Below, one piece after another: positions 15,935 to 25,582 of a DNA stretch of 64,000 nt; positions within the stretch are counted from its first letter, which is position 1, and each line of letters begins with the position of its first letter. Source of the stretch: JBFLVU01 sp037444825 (lineage in GTDB: Bacteria > Acidobacteriota > UBA4820 > DSQY01); contig JBBILR010000012.1 of assembly GCA_037444825.1 (NCBI GenBank), positions 12,851 to 76,850 on the forward strand. Direction: 5' to 3'. Position numbers and translations under genes: made by a program. The notes under the pieces are model-generated. The model saw only the letters and a list, made by a program, of their open reading frames with translations, was not told the DNA's origin and searched no databases.

Positions 15935-17974
15935 GTGTCCAAGGCTCGAGAAGAGAACCCGCCCGCCCAGCTCCCGGAGAACGCCTACCGCGAACTCAAG
16001 CCCGGCGAATCCTACGTGCCGATCGTTTCGGCCGAGACGGGGATCCCGGAGGTGACGGGGCGGTCGGTGGTCTTCGGTCTCCTGATGATCGTCCTCTTCT
16101 CGGCGGCCGCCTCCTTCATCGCCCTCAAGCTCGGACAGGGGTTGGAGACGGCCATCCCCATCAGCATCCTGGCGGTGGGCTTCTCCGCCGTGGCCAGTCG
16201 GAAGAGCGCCCTCACCGAGAACGTCAACATCCTGGCCATCGGCGCCACGTCGGGCATCGTCGTCGGCGGCTCGGTCTTCACCATGCCGGCCATCTTCCTC
16301 CTCGGACTCGACAAGGGGACCAGCACCCTGGGGCTCTTTCTCCAGATTTTCCTCGTGCCCTTCCTGGGTGCGGTCCTGGGGGTGCTCTTCCTGATCCCCT
16401 TCCGGCGGTACTTCACCGTGGAGATGCACGGCAAGCTCCCCTTCCCGGAAGGGACCGCCACCACGGAGATCCTGGTGGCCGGAGAGCGGGGAGGAAGCCA
16501 AGCCAAGGTGCTGGTCTACTCCCTCGGCATCGGGATCGTCCTCGACTACCTGGCCCTTTCGCTAAAGGCCTGGAGCGACGTCTTCACCACCGCCGCCGTG
16601 GAGAGCCTCTCCGGATTCACCCAGCGGGTGAAGGCGGTCTTCGCCATGAACACCTCCGCGGCGGTGCTGGGCCTCGGCATTATCATCGGCCTCAAGTACG
16701 CCGCCATCATTATGGCCGGCTCCCTCCTCTCCTACTTCGTGCTGATTCCCCTCTTCGGGTGGCTGAGCCCCGACTACGCGGCGGCGGCCTACGACCAGAT
16801 CTTCGCCGGCGTGCGCAACGCCGAGGGGATCCTGGTCCACCCGGGGGTACGGAACATCGGCATCGGCGGCATCTTCGCCGCCGGGGTCATCTCCATCCTC
16901 AAGATGTCCGGGGTGATCCGCCAGGCCCTCCAGCAGGTGCTGGCCCAGCTCTTCAAGGGAAGGGGCGCCTCCGCCGTGGGTTCCCGGCTCGACCGCGACA
17001 TCCCCGTCACCCTGGTCTTCGCCCTCATCGTGGCGCTGGCGGTGGCCATCTTCCTCTACTTCTGGCTGGTGGTGGTGAAGGGCCAGCCGGGGGCCGCCGG
17101 CCTGGCCTTCGCGTCCCTGGTCCTCACCTTCGTCATCGTCTTCCTCTTCTCCGCCGTCTCCGCCTGGGCGGTGGCCATGATCTCCGTCACCCCCATCTCG
17201 GGGATGACCCTCACCACCCTCATCATCGGGGCCGTGACCCTCGCCGCCCTGGGCCTCAAAGGGGGGCCGGGGATGCTGGCCATCCTCCTCATCGGCGGGG
17301 TGGTCTGCACGGCCCTGTCCATGTCGGGCTCCTTGGTGACGCAGTTCAAGATCGGCCACTGGCTGGGCTCCACCCCATCCACCATCCAGTGGAGCAACAT
17401 CGCCGGGTCGGCCCTGGCGAGCCTCACCGTCACGGCCATGATCCTGCTCTTTTCCAAGGTTTACGGCTTCGGGACGCCCCAAATGCCGGCCCCCCAGGCC
17501 AGCGCCATGGCGGCGGTGGCCAACGCCTTCATGGGGGGCCAGGACGTCCCCTGGACCCTCTACGGTCTGGGGGCGGTCATCGCCGTGGTGGTTTCCCTCC
17601 TCGGGGTCTCCCCTTTGGCCTTCTCCCTGGGGATGTACCTCCCCATCGAACTCAACAGCCCCATCCTGCTGGGGGCCTGCGTGGGCTGGCTCATCCAGCA
17701 CTCCACGAAGGACGAGAAGCGGTCCAAGGCCTTCAACGACAAGTCCATCCTCATCGCCTCGGGCTTCATCGCCGGAGGCGCGCTGGCGGGGGTCTTCGAC
17801 GGCCTCACCAAGGGGCTCCTTTCCATCCTGGGGCGGGACCCCGAGACCTTCGGCTTCGCCGCATTGGCCCCGGGGCTCTTCACCGACGGCTTCCGGAACT
17901 GGGCGGGGCTCGCCGTCTTCCTGGCCCTGGCGGCGTTCCTCTACTGGGATGCGCGCCGGGTGAAGACCTCCTAG
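15935..17974 (+). CDS. OPT-family oligopeptide/metal-chelate transporter
   Basis: A 679-residue integral membrane protein with about 14-16 hydrophobic segments. After a short soluble N-terminus (YRELKPGESYVPIVSAET) it has the OPT hallmarks ALKLGQGLETAIPISIL, NVNILAIGATSGIVVGG and HGKLPFPEGTATTEIL, matching the bacterial YSL/OPT subgroup. OPT carriers import oligopeptides or metal chelates with protons; the substrate here is unknown. GTG at 15935 with GAAGGGGG upstream fits both the family length and the start of the conserved region. No peptidase or siderophore gene is adjacent. Confidence 0.9.
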   Translation: MSKAREENPPAQLPENAYRELKPGESYVPIVSAETGIPEVTGRSVVFGLLMIVLFSAAASFIALKLGQGLETAIPISILAVGFSAVASRKSALTENVNILAIGATSGIVVGGSVFTMPAIFLLGLDKGTSTLGLFLQIFLVPFLGAVLGVLFLIPFRRYFTVEMHGKLPFPEGTATTEILVAGERGGSQAKVLVYSLGIGIVLDYLALSLKAWSDVFTTAAVESLSGFTQRVKAVFAMNTSAAVLGLGIIIGLKYAAIIMAGSLLSYFVLIPLFGWLSPDYAAAAYDQIFAGVRNAEGILVHPGVRNIGIGGIFAAGVISILKMSGVIRQALQQVLAQLFKGRGASAVGSRLDRDIPVTLVFALIVALAVAIFLYFWLVVVKGQPGAAGLAFASLVLTFVIVFLFSAVSAWAVAMISVTPISGMTLTTLIIGAVTLAALGLKGGPGMLAILLIGGVVCTALSMSGSLVTQFKIGHWLGSTPSTIQWSNIAGSALASLTVTAMILLFSKVYGFGTPQMPAPQASAMAAVANAFMGGQDVPWTLYGLGAVIAVVVSLLGVSPLAFSLGMYLPIELNSPILLGACVGWLIQHSTKDEKRSKAFNDKSILIASGFIAGGALAGVFDGLTKGLLSILGRDPETFGFAALAPGLFTDGFRNWAGLAVFLALAAFLYWDARRVKTS

Positions 17975-17998
17975 GGCGGCGCGGGAGAGGGGGGCGGA

Positions 17999-18931
17999 TC
18001 AGGACAGGAGGCCGGCGTCGGTGAAGATCCGCCGGCCTTCGGCCAGCAGGTCCCGCACCTCCGGCACCTGGAAACCCAGCCGCTCCTCCGGGAGGTCGTC
18101 GCGCCCGACGAGGACCCTTCGGGCCAATCCGCCCAGGAAGGCCCCGTCGGCCATCCACCCCCTCTCCATCGCCTCGAGGGCGGACAGAAGCTCCTCCCGG
18201 TTTTCGGGCCCCGCGAAGGCGGCGGCCTTGGCCAGCAGCCGCAGGTTCTCGGTGCCGTAGTCGTTGCCGAAGGAGCCCACCGGCGGCCAGAGGACGGCGG
18301 CGTAAAGGTCCGTCAAGATGCGGCGCCGCAGACCGTCCTCGGGGACAAGGTCCCGGGCGCAGGAGAGGGCCAGTTCCTCCAGGCAGAGGGCGCGGTGGGC
18401 CTCGCCCTGGGGCCCCTCCCCGGGCGGCGCGGCCGGGCAGTCCCCCTCGGCGTAAGGGTGGCTCAGCAGAGCGGCTCCCAGAAGGTACCGGGGCAGGAGG
18501 GGATCTCCCCCCCGCCGGGTCATCCACGACCCCACGTACTGCGGAAAGGGGTCGGGGGGGGAGGCCACCATGGCCATGACGTGGCCGGGAACGCGAAGGA
18601 CGAAGGAGAAGGGGGGACCGTCCTCCCGGGGAACGTGGACCCCGGGGCCGCAGGCCTCCAGGGCGCCGTCCACCCAGAAGACCGGAAGGCCGAGGCGGCT
18701 CCAGAAGCGGAGGAGCCAAAGCCCCAGGTAGACCCCGGAGGCGGCGGCGAAATCCCGCACCTCCTCCGGAGGGGCTTCCTCCCCCAGATGGGGGGCCAGC
18801 AGGTGGTCCAGGACGAAGGCGTCGGGGTACTCGCCGGTGAGGGACGCTTTCCCCCCGGAGCCGGAAGCGACGCGGGCGACGAAGTCGCGGCCGATGGCGA
18901 CGGCGGTTTCGAGGTCGATGGGCCGGGTCAC
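17999..18931 (-). CDS. Hypothetical protein
   Basis: A 310-residue soluble protein that I do not recognise. It has no signal peptide or membrane segment. It is acidic and Leu/Pro-rich, with a possible domain boundary near residue 170. Features include FVLDHLLAPHLGEEAPPEEVRD, a VPGHVMAMVASPPDPFPQYVG segment with a His, and GSFGNDYGTENLRLLAKA near residue 225. The GTG start has AAGGAAGGA upstream. It lies 33 bases after the stop of the PAS kinase homologue on the same strand and is probably co-transcribed, so a role in the same sensory pathway is possible but unproven. Confidence 0.6.
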   Translation of the reverse strand: MTRPIDLETAVAIGRDFVARVASGSGGKASLTGEYPDAFVLDHLLAPHLGEEAPPEEVRDFAAASGVYLGLWLLRFWSRLGLPVFWVDGALEACGPGVHVPREDGPPFSFVLRVPGHVMAMVASPPDPFPQYVGSWMTRRGGDPLLPRYLLGAALLSHPYAEGDCPAAPPGEGPQGEAHRALCLEELALSCARDLVPEDGLRRRILTDLYAAVLWPPVGSFGNDYGTENLRLLAKAAAFAGPENREELLSALEAMERGWMADGAFLGGLARRVLVGRDDLPEERLGFQVPEVRDLLAEGRRIFTDAGLLS

Positions 18932-18964
18932 GGTTCCTTCCTTTCGCGGTGGGGGCGAGGCGTC

Positions 18965-21553
18965 TCAGGGCGGGAGGGGAAGGGCCAGGGCGGCCACCGT
19001 TCCCCGCCCTTCGGGGCCCGCCTGGATCCACACCCGCCCTCCGTGTTCCTCGACGATGCGCTGCACGATGGCCAGCCCCAGCCCCGCTCCCTCCTTTCTC
19101 GTGGTGACGAAGGGTTCGAAGGCCCGGTCCTTCAGCTCCGGCGGGAAGCCGGGGCCGGAGTCGGCGACGTAGACGGCCACCTCCCGGGACGTCCTCTCGA
19201 AGGAGACGCGCACCGCGGCTCCCGGAGGCGAAGCCCGAAGGGCGTTGTCCAGGAGATGGGCCAGGGCCTTCACCATCCGCGCCCCCTCCACCCGGGGCAG
19301 GGGCCCGCCGGGAAAGGGTCCGATCTCCACCCGCTCCCGGGCGCTCCGGTGGATGGCCTCCACCGCCCTCAGGGCCTCGACGGCCACCACGTCCAGGCGC
19401 CGGGGCTCGCGGAGCTCCGGCGCCCCCCCCTCGGCGAGATCCCGGAGCTCCTTCACGAGGTCCGAGAGCTTCCGCACCTCGTCGAGGGCCACCTCCACGT
19501 AGGGCGCCCCCTCGGGCCACGTCCCGCTCTTCTTTCGGAGGGCCTCCAGCGTGAGCGCCAGGGCCAGCAGGGGTTCCCGCACCTCCTCCGCCACCCGGCC
19601 CGTGAGCTGGCCCGCCGCCTCGAGGCGCCGGTACCGCTCGAGACGGGCCTCCGCCTCCAGGCGGCCCGTGATGTCCTGGCAGAGGCCGAAGACCTCCACC
19701 ACACGGCCGTCTTTCACGACGGGGCGCTCCGTCGCCTCGATGGTGAGCAGGCGCCCGTCCCTGTGGCGGATCTCCCACCGCAGAGGGGGAGGGGCCGCGC
19801 CCTTCCGGAAACACTCCTCCGCGATGCGGTCGCTCTCACGGTTCATGGGGTGGTCGGTGGCGAGAGGGGGGTGGGGTCCCAGAAAGTGCTCCGGGGGGTA
19901 GCCCGTCACCGTCTCGATGCTGGGGGAGATGTAGGTGAAGCGCCCTTCGGCGTCGTGGACGTAAAAGTAGAAGTCGGTGGCGCTCTCCACGATGTGCCGC
20001 AATCGGGCCTCGCTCTCGCGGAGCGCCTCCTGCACCCGCTTTCGCTCGGTCACGTCCCGCGCGATGCCGCAGAGCCCCACCACCCGCCCCTCGGGGTCCC
20101 GGAGGGGCACCTTCACGGTATGGAAGTGGTGGAGGCCGTCGGGCAGCAACTTCGTCGGTTCCTCGTCCACGGCCTCCCCCGAAAGGACGCGGAGGTCGGA
20201 CCGCCGGATCCGCTCCGCCGCATCCGGCCCGAAGAGCTCCTCGTCGGTGGCCCCCAGGAGGCTCTCGAGGGGCCTTCCCAGGAGCCCCGCCATGGCGGGG
20301 TTGGCTTGGACGTACCGGAGGGAGGCGTCCTTGATGAAGAGGCAGTCCCGGGCCCCCTCGAAAAAGGCCCTCAGGCGCCGCTCGGACATCTCCAGGGCCC
20401 GGCGGGCCTCGGCCTCTCTCGTGGCGTCCCGCACCGCCACCAGATCCACCGGCCGCCCCCGGAACCGGGTGCGGGTCCCCAGGCACTCGATGACCAGCGG
20501 TTTCCCCTGAAGGTCCCGGGCGGCGTACCGGCAGACCTCGTGGTAGTTCTCCTCCATGACCCGGCGGAGGTCCTCCACCACCCGGGGCCGATCGGCCTCC
20601 TCGATGAAGTCGAGGAAGGAGCGGTGTCCCAGGTCCGCCAGGGAGGAGAGGCCGAACATCCGCAGCAGGGCCGGGTTGGCCTGGAGGACCTCGGGGCCCT
20701 CCGCCGAAATCACGGCGATGCCCTCCATCACGTTCTCGAAGATGGCCCGGAAGGCCTCCTCGCTCTCCCGAAGGGCGGCCTCGGAGGCCTTCCGCTCGGA
20801 GACGTCGCGGACCGTCAGGATGGCCAGCCGGCCCCGGTCCACGTAGGTGAGGGTGATCTGCTCGAAGAAGGTCTCGCCGGACGCCTTGCGTCCCTGGAGC
20901 TCCCCCGACCAGTACCCCATCTTGCGGAGCTTGGGGAAGATCTCCTCCTGGATCCGCCGGACCTGGTCGGGAGGATAGAGGTCCATCCACCGGCCGTCCA
21001 GGATGTCCACCGGCGCGTCGAAGCCGTGGAGGCGGGCGAAGGAGGGGTTGGTGTAGAGGAACCGGCCCGAAAGTTCCAGGAGGGCCAGGCCCTCGACGGT
21101 TGCGTCCAGGGCCTTGTACAGGGTGAGCAGCTCCTGTTCCTGCGACTTCCGCTCGGTGATCTCCCGCCTCAGCAGAAGGAGCCGGGCCCCCGCCGCCGGC
21201 TGGGGGAGGCGGGAAGCGTCCACCCGGAGCCAGGCCGGGCTCTCCTCGAGCACCGCCGGGTACTCCAGGGTGTACGATTCCTGCCGGCCGGCCAGCATGG
21301 CCCGGATGCCCTCCTCCAGAAGGCTGGAGTACGGGTTCCCCGCCCGGTGGGCCCGATCCAGGGCCTCCAGGTAGTCCTCCCCCGCCCCGACGGACCCCAG
21401 GGACGCCCCCTCCGCGTCCCGGCGCTGCCAGGAGGCCCCCACGTGGAGGACGCGCCCCTTTTCGTCCAACAGGAGCGCCTCGAGGGAAGGCGCCTCGAGG
21501 AGGGCGAAGAGGGCCTGTCCTTCACTGTCCCGGGAACCCTTGGAAATGCTCAC
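18965..21553 (-). CDS. Multi-PAS histidine-kinase homologue with Glu in place of the phosphoacceptor His
   Basis: An 862-residue cytoplasmic protein with about five PAS domains (residues roughly 15-130, 140-270, 275-390, 395-515, 520-645) and a C-terminal HATPase domain. The N box LLDNALRA and DSGPG, FEPFVTTR and GAGLGLAIV are intact, so ATP binding looks possible. The H box should read GVAHEIRNPL but reads RVAEEVREPL: residue 656 is Glu (GAG, 19588-19586), and the conserved Asn is also Glu. It may be a pseudokinase, scaffold or phosphatase-type regulator. GTG at 21553 was chosen because of GAGGAG six bases upstream; an ATG at 21577 is in frame. It is divergent from the sigma-54 signalling cassette. 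Confidence 0.85.
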   Translation of the reverse strand: MSISKGSRDSEGQALFALLEAPSLEALLLDEKGRVLHVGASWQRRDAEGASLGSVGAGEDYLEALDRAHRAGNPYSSLLEEGIRAMLAGRQESYTLEYPAVLEESPAWLRVDASRLPQPAAGARLLLLRREITERKSQEQELLTLYKALDATVEGLALLELSGRFLYTNPSFARLHGFDAPVDILDGRWMDLYPPDQVRRIQEEIFPKLRKMGYWSGELQGRKASGETFFEQITLTYVDRGRLAILTVRDVSERKASEAALRESEEAFRAIFENVMEGIAVISAEGPEVLQANPALLRMFGLSSLADLGHRSFLDFIEEADRPRVVEDLRRVMEENYHEVCRYAARDLQGKPLVIECLGTRTRFRGRPVDLVAVRDATREAEARRALEMSERRLRAFFEGARDCLFIKDASLRYVQANPAMAGLLGRPLESLLGATDEELFGPDAAERIRRSDLRVLSGEAVDEEPTKLLPDGLHHFHTVKVPLRDPEGRVVGLCGIARDVTERKRVQEALRESEARLRHIVESATDFYFYVHDAEGRFTYISPSIETVTGYPPEHFLGPHPPLATDHPMNRESDRIAEECFRKGAAPPPLRWEIRHRDGRLLTIEATERPVVKDGRVVEVFGLCQDITGRLEAEARLERYRRLEAAGQLTGRVAEEVREPLLALALTLEALRKKSGTWPEGAPYVEVALDEVRKLSDLVKELRDLAEGGAPELREPRRLDVVAVEALRAVEAIHRSARERVEIGPFPGGPLPRVEGARMVKALAHLLDNALRASPPGAAVRVSFERTSREVAVYVADSGPGFPPELKDRAFEPFVTTRKEGAGLGLAIVQRIVEEHGGRVWIQAGPEGRGTVAALALPLPP

Positions 21554-21918
21554 GCCGCGCTCCTCGAGCCCCGCCATCGGTGCGGCCCGCGCCGATCCTT
21601 CGGGGGATGGGGCTGTCAGTGTACCACACCCTAAGGACAGAGGGCGTCCGAGGGAGCTTCGGGAAAGAAGGGCCCGCTCTCGATCTTGGGCGGCCGCCGC
21701 TCGCGAGCGGGGTCCTTTCCATCTTGGAACCGGCGGAGCTCGAGCGAACGGCTGGAGGGGGGAACCCTTTCTCGATTTCGCGAATGCGGGCCAGCGGATT
21801 CTCGCTTTCGAGACTCCCCGATGCCCCTCCAGAAAAAAGAGAGCGAGAAATCCAGGCTCTTTCCTTTCGCCCCGGTCTGGCACGGTTCCTGCTGAAGGGA
21901 GAACGGGAGGCACAAGCC
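21554..21918. other. Divergent regulatory region between two signalling operons
   Basis: 365 bases with no credible gene. It holds a sigma-54-type promoter for the plus strand, a -10-like TACACT on the minus strand (21623-21618), and an imperfect inverted repeat (GGATTCTCGCTTTC near 21788 and GAGAGCGAGAAATCC near 21839) that could be an upstream activator site for the NtrC-type regulator encoded in the cassette. Confidence 0.5.
21878..21893 (+). promoter_or_regulatory. Sigma-54 (-24/-12) promoter
   Basis: TGGCACGGTTCCTGCT matches the consensus TGGCACG-N4-TTGCW with a single mismatch and exact GG-N10-GC spacing. The start would fall near 21904, just before the GGGAGG ribosome site of the next gene. 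The cassette it drives encodes a GAFTGA-containing activator. Confidence 0.7.
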
Positions 21919-22611
21919 ATGAAGACCGAGACCTTGACCCAGACCCCGGCGGCGGAAGCGAAAAGCGAGTCCGGCCGATACGACGTCTTCTGCCCTGACT
22001 GCGGGTGCCTCTACGACGCCGTACAGGCGGACTGGTGCGCCTGCATCACCGACAACCCCACCCTCGTCTGCCCGGAGTGCGGCTCCTGCTTCTGCCACGA
22101 GGGCCCCGAGTTCCGGAAGGAGTTCTGGGCGAACGCTCCGGACGCCATGTTGAGGCGGCGCTTCCAGAGGAAAGACGCCCGGTCCCGGATCGCCCCCCCC
22201 ATGGAGGAGGGCAACCCCCTGCGTCGGCCCCTGATTCTGGTGGCCGACGACGAGCGGGACACCCGCCTCATCGCCTACCACGTCCTGATGGCCCTGGGTT
22301 ACGGCGTGGTCCTGGCCTCCAACGGCCAGGAGGCCCTGGCCCTGGCCCGGAAGTACCGGCCGGACTTGGTCCTCACCGACCAAATGATGCCGGGGATGGA
22401 CGGCAAGCACCTCTGCCTCCGCCTCAAGGAAGACCCGGCCACGAAGCACATCCCGGTGATTCTCATGACGGGCCTCTACAAGCGCGAGAGCCAGCGCATC
22501 GAGGTCCTCCGGGACTACAAGGCCGACGACTTCCTGATGAAGCCCATCCCCTTCGAGCGGTTGGGGGAGGTGGTGGAGGGGTGGCTGGCCCCCGTGGCCG
22601 CCTCCCGGTGA
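21919..22611 (+). CDS. Response regulator with N-terminal Cys-rich (zinc-ribbon-like) domain
   Basis: A 230-residue protein. Residues about 20-65 contain nine Cys (25, 28, 30, 40, 42, 51, 54, 57, 59) and His60, in CPDCGC, CAC and CPECGSCFCH groups, suggesting zinc or Fe-S binding. Residues about 105-225 are a receiver domain with acidic pocket DDE (110-112), phosphoacceptor Asp154 (VLTDQMMPGMDG), LMTG and a KP Lys. There is no DNA-binding output. ATG 21919 follows GGGAGG. It is the first gene of the cassette under the sigma-54-type promoter, 42 bases before a histidine kinase, so a redox- or metal-modulated receiver in that pathway is plausible. Confidence 0.85.
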   Translation: MKTETLTQTPAAEAKSESGRYDVFCPDCGCLYDAVQADWCACITDNPTLVCPECGSCFCHEGPEFRKEFWANAPDAMLRRRFQRKDARSRIAPPMEEGNPLRRPLILVADDERDTRLIAYHVLMALGYGVVLASNGQEALALARKYRPDLVLTDQMMPGMDGKHLCLRLKEDPATKHIPVILMTGLYKRESQRIEVLRDYKADDFLMKPIPFERLGEVVEGWLAPVAASR

Positions 22612-22653
22612 GGGGCGTGGTACGCTGGGGAAAGAGAAGGGGGGGGTGAGGAG

Positions 22654-24141
22654 GTGGACGCGCCGAGGAAGGGCGGTGGCTCCGTTTCGGAAAGGCTGGA
22701 AGGGGCTCTGGCGCGGGCGCTCCAGGGGGTCCATTCCCCCGCGGGTCTCGCCGAAGCCCTGGGGCGCTTTTTCGCCGCTTCCCGAGTCGTCGCGGAGGCC
22801 GTTCTCGTCTGGCCCGAATCGGAGGCCGTCTGCCGGGCCTTCTGGGTCCGTCCGGGCGAGCCCCCCCTTCCCTGGAGCGGTCCCGCCGCCGCCTTCCGGG
22901 GCGGACAGGCTCCCCCCTTCCCCGGCCCCCGCGGCCGGGAGGCCCCCTGGGCCGCGGGAACACCCCTGCGCCTGAACCTGATCCCCGAGGAACCCGAGGG
23001 ACCCTTCCTCCTCTACCGCCCCTCCGCCGGAACCGAGGAATTCGAGGAGCGGTGCGGGCCCATCCTGCGAACCGTCGCCGCCCTTTTCAAGCAGAACGCC
23101 GTCCTTTCCGCGGGGAAGGCGCAGTGGGAGAAGGCCTTCGACGCCGCCGCCGAGGTTTTTGTCCTCCACGACCCTTCCGGCCGCATCTTCCGCGCCAACC
23201 TGGCCCTGGCCCGCCTCACAAACCTCCCCATTCGACGGTGCGTGGGGGGCCTCTGCGCCGACCTCCTGCCGGGCCTCTGCACCCCCTTCGACGCCGCCCG
23301 GCGGAGCTGGCGCGACCCCGCCTCCGGACGCTTCTTTTCCGTCACCACCCAGTGGGTCAACCTGGAGGGGGAGGAGGCGGCCCTCCATGTCCTTCGCGAC
23401 GTCACCGAGGAGCGGAAGATCCAGGCCCTGGAGGCCGAGCACCGGCAGTTGGAGTTCACGAGGAACCTCCTGCAGGGGGTGGCCCACGAGATCCGCAACC
23501 CCGTCTTCGCCGTGCAGACCCTCCTGCAGGCCATGGCCCTGAGGGGGATCGGAGGGCGGGAGGCCGCGGAGTTCACGGAGAAGGCCCTGGCGGAGATCCA
23601 GCGGGTGGATTCGGTGGTCCGCCGGTTCCTCCAGCTGGCTTTCTTGGAGGACGGCACGGAACCGGAGCGGGCCCCCCTGGAGGGCCTGGCGGAGGAGGCC
23701 TGGCGGGAGGCGGCCCGGGGGCTGGAGCAGGGGGCCCTGCCCCACCTCTCCCTCTCCCCCGAGGCCCGGCGGGCCTTCGTGAGGGTCCACCGCCGCTCCT
23801 TCGTCCTGGCCCTCGCCGAACTCCTCGCCAACGCCGCCTCCTTCTCCCCTCCCGGGGCCACCGTGCACCTCTCGGCGGTCTGGGAGGACGCCGGCACGCT
23901 CCGCATCGAGGTCCGGGACCTGGGGCCCGGCGTCGCGGAGGCGGCGGCGGGGCGGATCTTCGAGCCCTTCTTCACCACACGCCCGCGGAAGACGGGGCTG
24001 GGGCTCACCCTGGCCCGCGCCGCCGTGGAGCGGGAAGGAGGCAGCCTCTCCCTGGGTACCTGTCCGACCGGTTCCCCCGGCGCCCTCTTTCTGGTACGCT
24101 TGCCCGCAGAAGAAACCAACACCGGGGAGAAGGGCCCATGA
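22654..24141 (+). CDS. PAS-domain sensor histidine kinase
   Basis: A 495-residue soluble kinase. The N-terminal 150 residues may form a GAF-like domain, a PAS domain covers about 155-250 (VFVLHDPSGRIFRANLALARL), followed by HisKA with GVAHEIRNPVFAV, where His278 is the phosphoacceptor, and a HATPase domain (LLANAASFSPPG, DLGPG, FEPFFTTRPRKTGLGLTLA). The GTG start is preceded by a G-rich ribosome site. Its stop overlaps the start of the NtrC-type regulator as ATGA, so that regulator is its likely partner. No membrane segment is seen, so it should sense a cytoplasmic signal. Confidence 0.9.
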   Translation: MDAPRKGGGSVSERLEGALARALQGVHSPAGLAEALGRFFAASRVVAEAVLVWPESEAVCRAFWVRPGEPPLPWSGPAAAFRGGQAPPFPGPRGREAPWAAGTPLRLNLIPEEPEGPFLLYRPSAGTEEFEERCGPILRTVAALFKQNAVLSAGKAQWEKAFDAAAEVFVLHDPSGRIFRANLALARLTNLPIRRCVGGLCADLLPGLCTPFDAARRSWRDPASGRFFSVTTQWVNLEGEEAALHVLRDVTEERKIQALEAEHRQLEFTRNLLQGVAHEIRNPVFAVQTLLQAMALRGIGGREAAEFTEKALAEIQRVDSVVRRFLQLAFLEDGTEPERAPLEGLAEEAWREAARGLEQGALPHLSLSPEARRAFVRVHRRSFVLALAELLANAASFSPPGATVHLSAVWEDAGTLRIEVRDLGPGVAEAAAGRIFEPFFTTRPRKTGLGLTLARAAVEREGGSLSLGTCPTGSPGALFLVRLPAEETNTGEKGP

Positions 24142-25487
24142 AGAAGGTTCTCCTGGTGGACGACGAGCCGGCCGTCCGCTTCGGTATCTGCCGCTACCTG
24201 GAGAGCCAGGGCCTGGAGGTGGCCGAGGCCGCTTCCCTCCAAGAGGCCCGTTCGGCGCTGGAGCGGGAGGTCTTCGGCTCCATCCTGCTGGACGTGCGCC
24301 TGCCCGACGGGTCCGGCATGGACCTTCTGAGGGAGATCCGGCGGCAGGACCCCGCCGTCCCCGTGATCCTCATCACCGGCCACGGCACCATCGCCATGGC
24401 GGTGGAGGCCATGCGGGAGGGGGCGGACCACTTTCTGACCAAGCCGGTGGACCTGAGGGAATTGGAGGTGCTCCTGGCCAAGTCCCTGGAGCTGGGGACG
24501 TTGCGCCGGGAGCACCGGGCCCTCAAGGAACGCCCCCGCGTCCTCTCCCCCTTCCTGGGGAGCTGTCCCGCCATGGCCCGCCTCGTTCCCCTCCTGGAGG
24601 CGGCCTGCCGCCACCGGAGCCCCGTCCTCCTTCGCGGGGAGACGGGGACCGGCAAGGGGCTCCTGGCCCGCCTCATCCACGAGAAAAGCGCCCAGCGGAC
24701 GGAACCCTTCGTGGAGCTGAACTGCGCCGGCCTCAAGGGGGAGTTCCTGGAGAGCGAGCTCTTCGGCCACGCCAAGGGGGCCTTCACGGGGGCCGTCCAG
24801 GAGAAGGAGGGTCTCCTGGAGCGGGCCCACCGGGGGACCCTCTTCCTGGACGAGATCGGCGACATGGACGTCACCGTCCAGAGCAAGTTTCTGAAGGTCC
24901 TGGAGGAGAAGCGCTTCCGGCCGCTGGGAAAGGTGGAGGAGAAGGTCTCGGACTTCCGGCTGATTTGCGCCACCCACCAGGACCTGGAGAAGGCCATCCA
25001 GGAGGGGCGCTTCCGGCAGGACCTTTTTTACCGGATCAACACCCTGACCATCCTCCTGCCGCCCTTGAGGGAACGTCTCGAGGACTTCGAAGCCATCGTG
25101 AACCACCTCCTCGGCTTCATCGCCGGGAGCCGGAAGATCCCTTTCCTCACGCCGGAGGCCCTGACCGTCCTCAAGGCCTACCGGTGGCCCGGGAACCTTC
25201 GGGAACTCCACAACGTGTTGGAGCGGGCCTTCATCCTCTCCGACGGGAAGGTTCTGGAAGCCCACCACTTCGCCGGCCTCACCGCCCACTTCGCGCACCA
25301 CGCCGAAGGCCCCGACGAGGAACCCCAGGCCCTGGACCTCAAATCGGCGGAGAAGGCCCACATCGCCAAGATCCTCCGCCTGGCCAAGGGCAACGTCCCC
25401 GAAGCCGCACGAATCCTGAAGGTCTCCAAGGCGACGTTATACCGGAAGATCGCCCAGCACCGCCTTCGGGCGGAAGGGGGGCACTGA
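24138..25487 (+). CDS. NtrC-family sigma-54-dependent response regulator
   Basis: A 449-residue activator. Receiver domain 1-120 with Asp52 (LLDVRLPDGSG); AAA+ domain about 140-375 with Walker A GETGTGKGLLA, ELFGHAKGAFTGA (the GAFTGA loop contacting sigma-54), Walker B GTLFLDEIGD and the arginine finger region FRQDLFYR; and a C-terminal Fis-type helix-turn-helix (GNVPEAARILKVSKATLYRKI). It is coupled to the kinase gene by an ATGA overlap. As the cassette itself begins with a sigma-54-type promoter, positive autoregulation is likely. Confidence 0.95.
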   Translation: MKKVLLVDDEPAVRFGICRYLESQGLEVAEAASLQEARSALEREVFGSILLDVRLPDGSGMDLLREIRRQDPAVPVILITGHGTIAMAVEAMREGADHFLTKPVDLRELEVLLAKSLELGTLRREHRALKERPRVLSPFLGSCPAMARLVPLLEAACRHRSPVLLRGETGTGKGLLARLIHEKSAQRTEPFVELNCAGLKGEFLESELFGHAKGAFTGAVQEKEGLLERAHRGTLFLDEIGDMDVTVQSKFLKVLEEKRFRPLGKVEEKVSDFRLICATHQDLEKAIQEGRFRQDLFYRINTLTILLPPLRERLEDFEAIVNHLLGFIAGSRKIPFLTPEALTVLKAYRWPGNLRELHNVLERAFILSDGKVLEAHHFAGLTAHFAHHAEGPDEEPQALDLKSAEKAHIAKILRLAKGNVPEAARILKVSKATLYRKIAQHRLRAEGGH

Positions 25488-25582
25488 GGAAGCGCTTTGG
25501 GCTTGCACCCCTGACGCGCAGGGCCTAGGTTTACGGAAGAGACGAACGGGGAACGGCCCGGTCCCCGGCAAGGAGGGACGCC

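Noticed and set aside
18395..21634. 1079-codon plus-strand open frame
   Set aside because: Antisense shadow of the PAS kinase homologue; composition is Gly/His/Pro-rich and no domain is recognisable.
25480..25500. Second sigma-54 promoter before the lone receiver gene
   Set aside because: GG-N10-GC spacing is present (GGCACTGAGGAAGC) but the -12 box lacks TTGC and the site overlaps the upstream stop codon; too weak to call.
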